Shown: positions 24,414 to 33,099 of the stretch, in pieces
Numbering within the stretch: the first letter of the stretch is position 1
Layout of the letters: each line of letters starts with the position of its first letter
The notes under the pieces: model-generated
Seen by the model: the letters and a program-made list of their open reading frames with translations, nothing else
Told to the model about the DNA's origin: nothing
Databases searched by the model: none
From: JBBATK01 sp046297095
GTDB taxonomy: Bacteria > Bacteroidota > Ignavibacteria > Kapaibacteriales > NICIL-2
Assembly (NCBI GenBank): GCA_046297095.1
Contig: JBKCNS010000010.1
Coordinates: 1 to 64,000 of the forward strand
Length of the DNA stretch: 64,000 nucleotides
Direction of reading: 5' to 3'
Position numbers and translations under genes: made by a program

Positions 24414-25334
24414 ATGCCACGTTTAAATAATCAGTTCGGATTTCAATCCTACTCGTTAGTACCACCGGCCATCAAAATGCTGATAGCGATTAATGTGATT
24501 GTGTTTGTAGCAAGCGCATTGATACTGCCGGGGCTAAGTTTCGACGGCGAATCGCTTAGCAATGTATTCGAGCGAACGTTTGCGCTGATGCCTCAAGGCA
24601 GCGAGATGTTCTATCCGTATTGGCAACTGCTCAGCTATCAATTTTTGCATGGTGGTTTAGGGCATTTGTTCTTCAACATGCTGGCCTTGTGGATGTTCGG
24701 CTCGGAGCTGGAACAAATCTGGGGCTCGTCACGGTTCCTTGTGTATTACCTGCTGTGCGGTATCGGAGGCGGTTTGCTGCATTTGGCAATTGATGCCGGT
24801 GCGCCAACCGTGGGAGCATCCGGCGCTATTATGGGTGTGCTGGTTGGATTCGGAATGACGTTCCCGGATAGGCCGGTAATGATGTTTCCCTTGTTCATCC
24901 CCATTCCCGCTCGAATCTTCGTGGTGATATATGCCCTCATCGATCTGTATTCGGGAATTTCTTCGTCCATGGATGGCATTGCTCACTTTGCTCACTTGGG
25001 TGGGGCAATAACCGGCGTATTGCTTTTAAAATTTGGCGAGCGTTCAGGGTTCTTGGGTTCGGTCACGAGGCTTGGAGACAAGATATTTTCCGGATCTACA
25101 AAATCGTCCCCGGGCTTGCGTGTGGTGGATGCAAAATATCGTGATATCACACCGGCAGCGCAAACGCCTACACAGCATGGTATGTTTCATGGCGGCTCGT
25201 TTTTCTTCAACGGTGAGTACATCACGGAAGACACCGTCAACGTGATTCTGGATAAGATATCCGCAACGGGATACGATTCGTTGGACCAACGCGAGAAAGA
25301 TATACTGCTGGAGATAAGTCGTCGAATGAGTTAA
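24414..25334 (+). CDS. Rhomboid-family intramembrane serine protease
   Basis: Six-helix intramembrane protease, 306 residues from the ATG at 24414 (the frame is open upstream, but those residues are unlike the family). Motifs: SYQFLHGGLGHLFFNMLALWMFG (the HxxxN region of helix 2), the nucleophile Ser136 in GASGAIMG, and the catalytic His in FAHLGGAITG. After the last helix there is a cytosolic tail of about 90 residues. It includes FFFNGEYITEDTVNVILDKI and ends LDQREKDILLEISRRMS, a form seen in Bacteroidota-type rhomboids. Substrate unknown. Confidence 0.93.
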   Translation: MPRLNNQFGFQSYSLVPPAIKMLIAINVIVFVASALILPGLSFDGESLSNVFERTFALMPQGSEMFYPYWQLLSYQFLHGGLGHLFFNMLALWMFGSELEQIWGSSRFLVYYLLCGIGGGLLHLAIDAGAPTVGASGAIMGVLVGFGMTFPDRPVMMFPLFIPIPARIFVVIYALIDLYSGISSSMDGIAHFAHLGGAITGVLLLKFGERSGFLGSVTRLGDKIFSGSTKSSPGLRVVDAKYRDITPAAQTPTQHGMFHGGSFFFNGEYITEDTVNVILDKISATGYDSLDQREKDILLEISRRMS

Positions 25335-25339
25335 GAAGG

Positions 25340-25347
25340 TATCTTTG
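25340..25347 (+). promoter_or_regulatory. Possible TATCTTTG element upstream of ispG
   Basis: TATCTTTG matches the Bacteroidota -7 consensus just after the rhomboid stop, 148 bases before ispG. No -33 TTG at the right distance was seen. Confidence 0.25.
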
Positions 25348-25494
25348 AGAGTTACAAGAGGCGCTCATGACGCTCGTGGTGCGAGGATACAGCCTAGAGC
25401 CATCGTCACACTTCCCTGCTGATGCATTACTCGAGAAACCTCGGGATAGATTTCAATACAACGTCAAAAAATTACAAACCACAATTACCCGGTT

Positions 25495-26634
25495 ATGACT
25501 GAGCTACCCATACTACCACAAGCAAACGAACCAGCCGCGCAGCCTATGGCCGTAGCTCCGTTTCGCCGTCGCAAAAGCCGCCAAGTGATGGTGGGTTCGG
25601 TGCCGGTGGGCGGCAACGCTCCGGTGTCGGTGCAAACGATGACCAAAACCAAAACGGCGGATGTAGACGCCACGGTGGCACAGGTGCAGCGTTGCGCGGA
25701 GCTTGGTGCCGATATCGTGCGTATCACCGTCAACGATTGGGAAGCAGCCGAAGCAATGGCTGCTATTATGAAAAAAGTAACGGTGCCCATCGTTGCAGAC
25801 ATTCACTTCAATCATGTGTTTGCGTTGAAGGCTATAGAGGCAGGAGTAAATGCCGTGCGCATCAACCCGGGTAACATCGGCTCACGTGATCGTATTAAAG
25901 AAGTATTGACCAAGGCCAAAGAGCGCGGCCTGCCCATCCGAATCGGGGTGAACAGCGGCTCGCTGGAAGAAGATATTTTGGAACGTCACGGCTATCCTAC
26001 GCCGCAGGCATTGTTCGAGAGTGCAATGCGCCATGTGGAGATCTCACAAGACTTCGGCTTTGACGACATTGTAATTTCGGTTAAGTCTACCGATGTGCGC
26101 TTGATGATTGAAGCGTATCGCCTTATTGCAGAGAAGACCGATTTCCCCTTGCACCTTGGTGTAACGGAAGCCGGCACTCTTCGCGTGGGTACTATCAAGT
26201 CCAGTATCGGTATTGGAACGTTACTAGCCGAGGGAATTGGAGACACCATTCGTGTTTCTCTCACCGACGAACCCGAAAATGAAGTAGAAGTAGGTAAAGA
26301 TATCTTGCGCTCGCTGGGATTGGCTCAGCGCAGTGTGGAGATTATCTCCTGCCCTACCTGTGGGCGTTTGGAAGTTGATTTGTTTGGCATCACCAACGAG
26401 ATCGAGCGCCGTATCAAAGGCATCAAGAAGCCGGTAAAGGTGGCTCTGCTCGGTTGTGTTGTGAACGGACCCGGCGAAGCCAGCGAAGCTGATATCGGTA
26501 TTGCCGCCGGCAAAGGTGTGGGTATCTTGTACCGCAAAGGCGTGGTAGTGCGCCGTGTGAAAGAAGAAGAAATTATCGACGCGGTTGTGCAAGAAATCAT
26601 GGACTTTGTTCCTCCCGAAGAATTGACTCATTAA
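25495..26634 (+). CDS. ispG: 4-hydroxy-3-methylbut-2-en-1-yl diphosphate synthase
   Basis: Penultimate enzyme of the MEP isoprenoid pathway; reduces MEcPP to HMBPP using a 4Fe-4S cluster. The 379 residues are the compact bacterial form: TIM barrel starting VGSVPVGGNAPVSVQTMTKTKT, then the ferredoxin-like cluster domain with ISCPTCGR and LLGCVVNGPGEASEADIG supplying three Cys and the Glu ligand. Typical Bacteroidetes and Chlorobi IspG proteins are longer with an inserted domain, so the short form here is of interest for placing the organism. The first 28 residues are a low-conservation extension. A strong intrinsic terminator follows at 26705. Confidence 0.95.
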   Translation: MTELPILPQANEPAAQPMAVAPFRRRKSRQVMVGSVPVGGNAPVSVQTMTKTKTADVDATVAQVQRCAELGADIVRITVNDWEAAEAMAAIMKKVTVPIVADIHFNHVFALKAIEAGVNAVRINPGNIGSRDRIKEVLTKAKERGLPIRIGVNSGSLEEDILERHGYPTPQALFESAMRHVEISQDFGFDDIVISVKSTDVRLMIEAYRLIAEKTDFPLHLGVTEAGTLRVGTIKSSIGIGTLLAEGIGDTIRVSLTDEPENEVEVGKDILRSLGLAQRSVEIISCPTCGRLEVDLFGITNEIERRIKGIKKPVKVALLGCVVNGPGEASEADIGIAAGKGVGILYRKGVVVRRVKEEEIIDAVVQEIMDFVPPEELTH

Positions 26635-26704
26635 TTACCTGCAACATTCATAGAAAATTGAGTTGTGCGGTATTCTCTCCCCTGAATGCCGCGATCTTAT
26701 GCTC

Positions 26705-26742
26705 AAGCCTGATGCGACCCCTATGCATCGGGCTTTTTTTTT
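26705..26742 (+). terminator. Intrinsic terminator of ispG
   Basis: AAGCCTGATGC (26705-26715) pairs with GCATCGGGCTT (26724-26734) through one G-T pair, followed by a run of nine T. Confidence 0.92.
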
Positions 26743-26868
26743 CCACATTTACGGCGAACAATACAAACACCTGCTTTATCGTTCTTCAGCAAAGGCAGTG
26801 ACGTGCGTATTTTTGGCTTCCCCGATCCGGCAATCGCACTTGTTCTCATCACACTCTTTTCATTTCGT

Positions 26869-28794
26869 ATGAAGCTGTTCCTCTGTGCTGCAATCCTTGC
26901 ATGCGTTGTTTCATCTGCCGCACCTGCACAAGACCTTCCGCCGGTTTCGGCAGGTATATATGCAGGATTGAATGTTAACTCACCCTCGGCCTCGTTCATC
27001 TATCCGTTGTCCGGCGGTGCTACGAACTTCTCTTCGTCCTCGTTAGGATTAGGCCCGGCAATTGGTGCACTTCTTCACTACCCGCTGTCTTCGTCGCTGG
27101 ATGCAGGATTGCGCCTGGGCTATAATCACATCAACGGTGACATATTCAGCAGCGTTGTTGACGCGCCGACGAATACTACACGTAACGACACTATTCTGCC
27201 CTCGATGCCGCACCTGGAGCTTCTTCCTATGGTTCGGTTCCGTAATATTTTTTCCGTCCGGAACCTTTATGCAATTGCGGGACCTGAATTAGGCATTCCG
27301 CTATCGCCTACAGTTTCCCGATTTGGAACATCCACCACCAATGGTGTGACAACGCGCAATGCCGATTCCCTGAACAATGCATCGTTGGAATCACCCGCTT
27401 TCAGATTCGCTGTTGCCGCCGGCGTGGGGTACGACTTCGATTTTTCGGGAACACATGTATTGCCTGAACTCAGTGTGCGATTTCCGCTCACGAATGTTTC
27501 TACCAAAGCCGAGTACGATTCGTGGACCACTCCTCAGATTCGTTTTTCCGTTGGCGTAACTATGGATTTTGCCCGCGAAAAGAAACAAGTGGATATTGTC
27601 AAGGAGCCCTTTGTTGAGCCGAAGATTACCCGTATCATATCCTTTACGGACAAAGGCGACACGCTGGATGTGCGCCGAATTCGTGTGGAAGACATTCAAT
27701 ACTCCGAGCTCTTTCCTTTAGTGCCGTACATCTTCTTTCCTTTAAACTCGAATGTAGAAGATTCGGCAGTGGCAAAGCCTCGCCGCGGCGAGCCCGGCAT
27801 TCAAGACGATGCTACCACTCTCAACGACGCCGTGGGAGTGAACTACACCATCCTGGATGTTGTGTGCGCGCGAATGAAGAAGTTCGAAAGTGCACGCCTG
27901 ACTATCACGGGCACCAACGACGGCAAGAGCGAAACCAAACTACGTTCACTCTCGATGCAACGTGCAGAGCGTATCAAGCAATACCTGATCGACTGCGGAA
28001 TTTCCGCAGATCGCCTATCTCTGAACTCCCGCGACCTTCCGGAGAAGGCTTCGTCCACCACTCTGGATGATGGCTTGGCAGAGAATAGACGTGTTGAATT
28101 GAGCAGCGAAATGCCGGACATTTTATCGCCGGTTGTATCCAAGCAAGAGCTTGAGCGCATCAGCGATCCGGACTTGGTGGAGTTCATGCCGGAAGCTAAA
28201 TCGTCGGATGCAATTGCGTCGTGGAGCATGGAGCTTATGCAGGCAGGTAGAGTGATTCGCACGATCAACGGCAACGGCGATGTGCGCCCCATGCGTTGGG
28301 CAATACGTCCCGGGGAGTTGTCCGACAAGCAAGTTCCTGTTGATTACAACTACACGGTTGAGAATGTTCGCGGAGTAAAGAAAAGCGTGACGGGATCGGT
28401 GGCAGTAGACTACCTGAGCAGTATGCGTAAGAAACAAGAGAAACTTGCCGACAAAACCGTCGACAAATTCAGCTTGATTCTTTTTGATTTCGACAAAGAT
28501 GAAATCACGGCCGACAATCTTCGCATTCTGGAATCCAAAGTTATACCTTCTATTAAGTACAACTCGACGGTAAAGATCTACGGTCACACCGATCGTATAG
28601 GAGACGACAAATACAATCGAGAGTTATCTCTGCGCCGCGCCGAAGCCACGCTGAAGGCCTTGCAGAGCAAGATGTCCGGTGTGAGCTACAGTGCTTACGG
28701 TTTGGGTGAAACAAAGAAGATTTTCGACAACGATCTTCCGCTCGGCAGGCACCTAAGCCGCACGGTACAGATCATTGTGGAAACGCCGCGATAA
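26869..28794 (+). CDS. Outer-membrane protein with beta-barrel and two OmpA-like domains
   Basis: Envelope protein of 641 residues. A signal peptide (MKLFLCAAILACVVSSAAPAQ) is followed by a probable beta-barrel to about residue 260 (alternating strands such as AGLRLGYNHINGDI and GVGYDFDFSGTHVLPELSV). The first OmpA-like domain runs from YIFFPLNSN to GLAENRRVELSSE (about 290-420). A middle beta-rich segment comes next, then a second OmpA-like domain from ILFDFDKDEITADN to LSRTVQIIVE (about 540-640). In the second, GHTDRIGDDKYNRELSLRRAE carries the Asp and Arg used to bind peptidoglycan. An in-frame GTG at 26803 exists but would bury the signal peptide. Same plan as the gene at 34749. Confidence 0.85.
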   Translation: MKLFLCAAILACVVSSAAPAQDLPPVSAGIYAGLNVNSPSASFIYPLSGGATNFSSSSLGLGPAIGALLHYPLSSSLDAGLRLGYNHINGDIFSSVVDAPTNTTRNDTILPSMPHLELLPMVRFRNIFSVRNLYAIAGPELGIPLSPTVSRFGTSTTNGVTTRNADSLNNASLESPAFRFAVAAGVGYDFDFSGTHVLPELSVRFPLTNVSTKAEYDSWTTPQIRFSVGVTMDFAREKKQVDIVKEPFVEPKITRIISFTDKGDTLDVRRIRVEDIQYSELFPLVPYIFFPLNSNVEDSAVAKPRRGEPGIQDDATTLNDAVGVNYTILDVVCARMKKFESARLTITGTNDGKSETKLRSLSMQRAERIKQYLIDCGISADRLSLNSRDLPEKASSTTLDDGLAENRRVELSSEMPDILSPVVSKQELERISDPDLVEFMPEAKSSDAIASWSMELMQAGRVIRTINGNGDVRPMRWAIRPGELSDKQVPVDYNYTVENVRGVKKSVTGSVAVDYLSSMRKKQEKLADKTVDKFSLILFDFDKDEITADNLRILESKVIPSIKYNSTVKIYGHTDRIGDDKYNRELSLRRAEATLKALQSKMSGVSYSAYGLGETKKIFDNDLPLGRHLSRTVQIIVETPR

Positions 28795-28816
28795 GAATTC
28801 AACGAAAGCCTTTTTT

Positions 28817-28845
28817 AAAGAGCCATCTTGCGATGGCTCTTTGTT
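28817..28845 (+). terminator. Intrinsic terminator of the first OmpA gene
   Basis: AAAGAGCCATC (28817-28827), loop TTGC, GATGGCTCTTT (28832-28842), then T-rich; preceded by a T run that could allow use in both directions. Confidence 0.92.
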
Positions 28846-28908
28846 TATACTCTCCGCAACCATATCGCACACAAGCCAATCAACGTTCACTATGCAGAAA
28901 CGCAGAGC

Positions 28909-30231
28909 ATGACATCACACACACAACCATCGGCAATTTTCTGGTTCCGGCGTGATCTGCGCTTACATGACAATCACGGACTCTTTCGCGCGCTGGAATC
29001 AGGAGCGTCGGTGCTTCCGGTATTTGTGTTCGACCCCGAGATTCTGGGTGACCTGCATAATCCTGAAGACAGACGCGTGAGTTTTATTTACTCTGCGCTG
29101 GAGAATATTCAGCATCAGTTGGCCGAGCGCGATGCCTCACTGCGAGTGGTGTATGCTTCGCCCGTGCACGCACTGTCTGCGCTGTGCGATGAGTACCCCA
29201 TCACTGCAGTATACACCAATCACGACTATGAGCCCTACGCGGAGGCGCGCGACAACGCGGTTCGCTCAATGCTTGCCAAGCGCGGAATAGAATTCCATAG
29301 CTTCAAAGATCAGGTGGTGTTCGAGCGGGCGGAGATTACCAAGGCCGACGGCCGCCCCTATACTATTTATACTCCCTACTCCAAAGCATGGCGGGCGAAG
29401 CTGCAGCTCAGCGGACTGCCGGAGTATCGCAGTGAAGACCTGCTAGAGAATATTGCCAAAACTTCTGGCGTGCCCTTTCCGGAACTTTCTGCGATGGGAT
29501 TTAACCGCGTTACCTTCGCTATTCCCCGCATTGATCCCGACAAAGAAGTTATTCGCGTGTATCACGAGCAGCGAAATTTTCCCGCGATAGACGGTACTAC
29601 CGAACTGGGCATTCACCTGCGATTCGGCACGGTAAGCCCCCGTGGTATGGTTCGGCTGGCTCAGCCACTGAACGACACCTGGCTGAGCGAACTGATATGG
29701 CGCGAGTTTTTCTCCATGATACTGGCGAATTTTCCTCACGTGGTAACGCAAAGTTTCAAGCCGGACTACGACGAGATTCGTTGGCGGAACGACGACGAAG
29801 AATTCGACGCGTGGTGCAACGGCCGCACAGGATTCCTCATGGTAGATGCCGGCATGCGGCAGCTTTTGGCCACCGGACAAATGCACAACAGAGTACGAAT
29901 GGTTGTGGCAAGCTTTCTCTGCAAGGATCTTCTTGTTGATTGGAGAAAAGGCGAGGCCTTCTTTGCCAAACATTTGCTGGATTACGACCTTGCCTCGAAT
30001 AATGGCAACTGGCAATGGGCTGCGGGATGCGGTTGCGATGCCGCGCCGTATTTCCGCGTGTTCAATCCTCATGAGCAATTGCGAAAATTCGACCCCGACC
30101 TTCGCTATGTGCGCCGCTGGCTGAGTGAAGACGAGATTCAGTTTCCTCAGCCCATAGTGGACCATGCCTTTGCTCGAAACCGAGCGTTACGCGTATACAA
30201 GGAAGCTCTGCGCGGTAACGAGTCGTTCTAA
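28909..30231 (+). CDS. phr: Deoxyribodipyrimidine photolyase (cryptochrome/photolyase family)
   Basis: Light-driven FAD enzyme repairing UV-induced pyrimidine dimers, 440 residues. The ATG at 28909 gives the usual start a few residues before IFWFRRDLRLHDNHGL. The N-terminal antenna domain is followed by the FAD-binding domain with LSELIWREFFSMIL, GRTGFLMVDAGMRQLLATGQ, MHNRVRMVVASFLCKDL and the flavin/substrate segment NNGNWQWAAGCGCDAAPYFR. Length and motifs fit class I CPD photolyases, though a (6-4) or cryptochrome role cannot be fully excluded. nadE follows 53 bp downstream. Confidence 0.95.
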   Translation: MTSHTQPSAIFWFRRDLRLHDNHGLFRALESGASVLPVFVFDPEILGDLHNPEDRRVSFIYSALENIQHQLAERDASLRVVYASPVHALSALCDEYPITAVYTNHDYEPYAEARDNAVRSMLAKRGIEFHSFKDQVVFERAEITKADGRPYTIYTPYSKAWRAKLQLSGLPEYRSEDLLENIAKTSGVPFPELSAMGFNRVTFAIPRIDPDKEVIRVYHEQRNFPAIDGTTELGIHLRFGTVSPRGMVRLAQPLNDTWLSELIWREFFSMILANFPHVVTQSFKPDYDEIRWRNDDEEFDAWCNGRTGFLMVDAGMRQLLATGQMHNRVRMVVASFLCKDLLVDWRKGEAFFAKHLLDYDLASNNGNWQWAAGCGCDAAPYFRVFNPHEQLRKFDPDLRYVRRWLSEDEIQFPQPIVDHAFARNRALRVYKEALRGNESF

Positions 30232-30284
30232 TCCACACTGCATCGTTTTTCCGTAGTTTGCCACTCAACTTTGTTGGTATCCAC

Positions 30285-32258
30285 ATGCCCCACACACCGC
30301 ATCCATACTCGCTCAGCAAGCTTCACATGATTCGTGTTGCGGCCGTTACGCCGGAAGTACGTGTAGCGAACGTGCCGGAGAATGTGCGCGGAATAAAGGA
30401 GACATTTTTCCGGGCTCGAGAGGCACAAGCTCAGATAGTTCTGTATCCCGAGCTCTGCATTACCGGTTATACCTGCGCAGATTTATTCTATGAATCAACT
30501 CTTTTGCAAGCCACGGAGCAAGCACTTGTGGAGCTGGCAGAACTGACGTTGAACACCGACGGCGTGATGATCGTGGGCGCACCCCTTGCTTCGCGAGGCC
30601 AGCTGTATAACTGCGCTGTGGTGATTGGTCAAGGAGCATTGCTTGGCGTGGTACCCAAAACATACCTACCCAGTTACCAGGAATTCTACGAAGCGCGGTG
30701 GTTTGCCTCGGCCGGTGATACGGAACAAAGTACCATTCGTATTGGCGGCAACGAGATTCCCTTTGGCACGAATCTCCTGTTTGAACATCGGCAAAGCCCG
30801 CTTGCTACGGCTACCGGCGTGTGTTTTGGCGTGGAGGTATGCGAAGATTTATGGGCCACTCGATCACCGAGTACGGATATGGCCCTTGCCGGCGCGCAGG
30901 TGTTGTTTAATCTGAGTGCAAGTAATGAAGTTGTGGGCAAAGCTGCTTATCGCCGCGATCTGGTACGCATGCAATCGGCGCGATGCATAGCGGCCTATGT
31001 GTACTGCTCGGCCGGCTCAGGAGAATCATCTACCGATGTTGTGTTTGCAGGTCATAATCTTATATGTGAACACGGCGAGCTTCTGGCTCAAAGCGAGCGA
31101 TTTTTGTTTGATGCACAAATCACCTGCGCAGACATCGATATTGAATCGTTGGACAACGATCGCATCCGCAACACGACGTTCCGATCGGAATTGTCGTCGC
31201 ATTCCTTCGAGCGCATTCCCGTGTTCCTGCACGACGAGGAAACAAGCAGCGTGCTTCGACCTGTTTCGTCTTCACCCTTCTTGAGCGCGGATGTACAGGA
31301 ACGCAGCCACGTGTGCGCGGAAACCTTGCGCCTTCAAAGCACCGCTTTGGTGCAAAGAATGCGTCATGTGAATTCTACCAATGTGGTGCTTGGTCTGTCC
31401 GGTGGTCTGGACTCTACTTTGGCCTTGTATGTATGCCTGCAGGCGGTGCGCGCAGCCGGTGGCAGTGCGCAGAACATCACCGCTATCTCTATGCCCGGCT
31501 TTGGAACCGGCTCTACATCTCGCGCGCTGGCTCGAACACTCGCAGAACACAGCGGCGTAAACTTCCGTGAAATTGATATCACTGCAGCCACGCGGCAGCA
31601 TTTTTCCGACATCAGCCACAACCCGGATCACCACAATGTTGTGTTTGAAAACGCACAGGCTCGTGAACGCACGCAAGTGCTCATGGACGTTGCCAATCAG
31701 TGCAGCGCATTTGTGATAGGCACGGGAGACTTATCCGAGATAGCGCTGGGATGGAACACCTTCAATGGCGACCACATGAGCATGTATGCCGTGAATTGCG
31801 GCGTACCGAAAACGGTTGTTCGGGCAATGGTGGAGTGGCTGCGCGACTGTGAAAGCTCTGATGAGTTACGCGGTGCTCTAAGCGCTGTACTTACCCAACC
31901 CATTTCTCCGGAACTGCTTCCCACCAATGCGGACGGTGAGAGTACTCAACAGACGGAATTGGTGATTGGTCCATACGAGCTGCACGACTTTTTCCTGTAT
32001 CATATGCTTCGACATCATTTTTCGCCGGCGAAGATTCTGCATCTGGCAGCCGTTGCTTTCGGCACAACCTATACGCAAGATCAGATTGCCGGTTGGCTTC
32101 GGGTGTTTTACTCACGCTTCTTCGCCAACCAATACAAACGCTCTGCCATGCCGGACGGCCCAAAGGTATTACCCGTGGGCTTGTCCCCCCGCGGAGATTG
32201 GCGCATGCCCAGCGATGCTTCCGGCAACATCTGGATGAGCCGGCTTTCCGGCGAGTAG
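30285..32258 (+). CDS. nadE: Glutamine-dependent NAD+ synthetase
   Basis: Two-domain enzyme for the last step of NAD synthesis. The N-terminal nitrilase domain supplies ammonia from glutamine: catalytic Glu in LYPELCITGY, Lys in VVPKTYLPSYQEFYE, Cys in GVEVCEDLW. The C-terminal synthetase has the PP-loop LGLSGGLDSTLAL and GTGDLSEIALGWNTF. About 657 residues if started at the ATG at 30285. The ATG at 30327 (MIRVAAVTPEV) aligns better with the usual N-terminus and is a fair alternative; TTG at 30258 is unlikely. Length is normal for the long bacterial form. Confidence 0.95.
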   Translation: MPHTPHPYSLSKLHMIRVAAVTPEVRVANVPENVRGIKETFFRAREAQAQIVLYPELCITGYTCADLFYESTLLQATEQALVELAELTLNTDGVMIVGAPLASRGQLYNCAVVIGQGALLGVVPKTYLPSYQEFYEARWFASAGDTEQSTIRIGGNEIPFGTNLLFEHRQSPLATATGVCFGVEVCEDLWATRSPSTDMALAGAQVLFNLSASNEVVGKAAYRRDLVRMQSARCIAAYVYCSAGSGESSTDVVFAGHNLICEHGELLAQSERFLFDAQITCADIDIESLDNDRIRNTTFRSELSSHSFERIPVFLHDEETSSVLRPVSSSPFLSADVQERSHVCAETLRLQSTALVQRMRHVNSTNVVLGLSGGLDSTLALYVCLQAVRAAGGSAQNITAISMPGFGTGSTSRALARTLAEHSGVNFREIDITAATRQHFSDISHNPDHHNVVFENAQARERTQVLMDVANQCSAFVIGTGDLSEIALGWNTFNGDHMSMYAVNCGVPKTVVRAMVEWLRDCESSDELRGALSAVLTQPISPELLPTNADGESTQQTELVIGPYELHDFFLYHMLRHHFSPAKILHLAAVAFGTTYTQDQIAGWLRVFYSRFFANQYKRSAMPDGPKVLPVGLSPRGDWRMPSDASGNIWMSRLSGE

Positions 32259-32364
32259 AGTATTATAGCCCGTGCCAAATGAGTTTTTTACCTTGTTTCA
32301 GATTGACGCGAATCAGTCGATAACTACCGAAGTATATTCAGACCTTTCTCTGTAGCATACTGCT

Positions 32365-33039
32365 ATGAGTTCTCCGTTGCAATCTCACACCAAACTTCGT
32401 GTTGTCCTGGCGGACGATCATGAACTCGTGCGCGTAGGCGTACGGCGTTTACTCTTGGCCAATGATTCCATCGATGTAGTAGGCGAAGCATCTACGGGAG
32501 AAGAGGCCGTGTATCTTGTGCAGCAAGAGCGACCCGATGTGGCATTGCTCGATGTGCTCATGCCAAGCTTAGACGGCATTGGAGCGGCGCGGCGTATCAA
32601 AGAGTTGAGCTTTCAAACCAAGGTGGTTATGCTTACCTCGTTCGAAGACAATCACTACCTGGATCTGGCACTGCAAAGCGGAGCAGACGGATACCTCTCC
32701 AAAAACGTCAGCAGGCAGGAACTGCACGATGCAGTACGAAGCGTTGTGGATGGCAAACGGGTATTCTCCAAAGCTGTCATCTCCATCATGCAAGGGCGCG
32801 TACCTTCTCAACCCCAACAGCCGGCAAGCAAGCCCGTGAGCATCACCCGGCGGGAGGAAGAGATTCTCAGTTTGGTAGCTCAGGGGTTAACTAGTCCTGA
32901 GATTGGTGCAAGGCTGAACATCTCATCGCGCACGGTGGAAACACATCGCGCACACCTCATGGAAAAAGTTGGCGTGAATAATATGGCCGGCTTGGTGCGG
33001 TATGCACTTCTTCATGCCTCGTACTTCCCTGAGAATTAG
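32365..33039 (+). CDS. NarL/FixJ-type response regulator
   Basis: DNA-binding two-component regulator of 224 residues. Receiver domain with ADDHE near residue 16, phosphoacceptor Asp63 (ALLDVLMPS), Thr in VVMLTSFEDN and Lys in GYLSKNVSR; LuxR-type helix-turn-helix from about 155 (ITRREEEILSLVAQGL, then SPEIGARLNISSRTVETHRAHLMEKVG). No kinase gene is adjacent; the TPR histidine kinase at 15777 is of the cytosolic type that often pairs with such regulators, but that link is only a guess. Confidence 0.94.
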   Translation: MSSPLQSHTKLRVVLADDHELVRVGVRRLLLANDSIDVVGEASTGEEAVYLVQQERPDVALLDVLMPSLDGIGAARRIKELSFQTKVVMLTSFEDNHYLDLALQSGADGYLSKNVSRQELHDAVRSVVDGKRVFSKAVISIMQGRVPSQPQQPASKPVSITRREEEILSLVAQGLTSPEIGARLNISSRTVETHRAHLMEKVGVNNMAGLVRYALLHASYFPEN

Positions 33040-33069
33040 TGTTCTGCTGCCGAGTGTTCTGCTGCCGAG
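33040..33069 (+). repeat. Perfect 15-bp tandem duplication after the NarL-type gene
   Basis: TGTTCTGCTGCCGAG at 33040-33054 is repeated exactly at 33055-33069, starting directly after the TAG stop; a degenerate gatactgctgctg follows. Confidence 0.95.
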
Positions 33070-33099
33070 GATACTGCTGCTGTATTTCGAAGTGAAACT

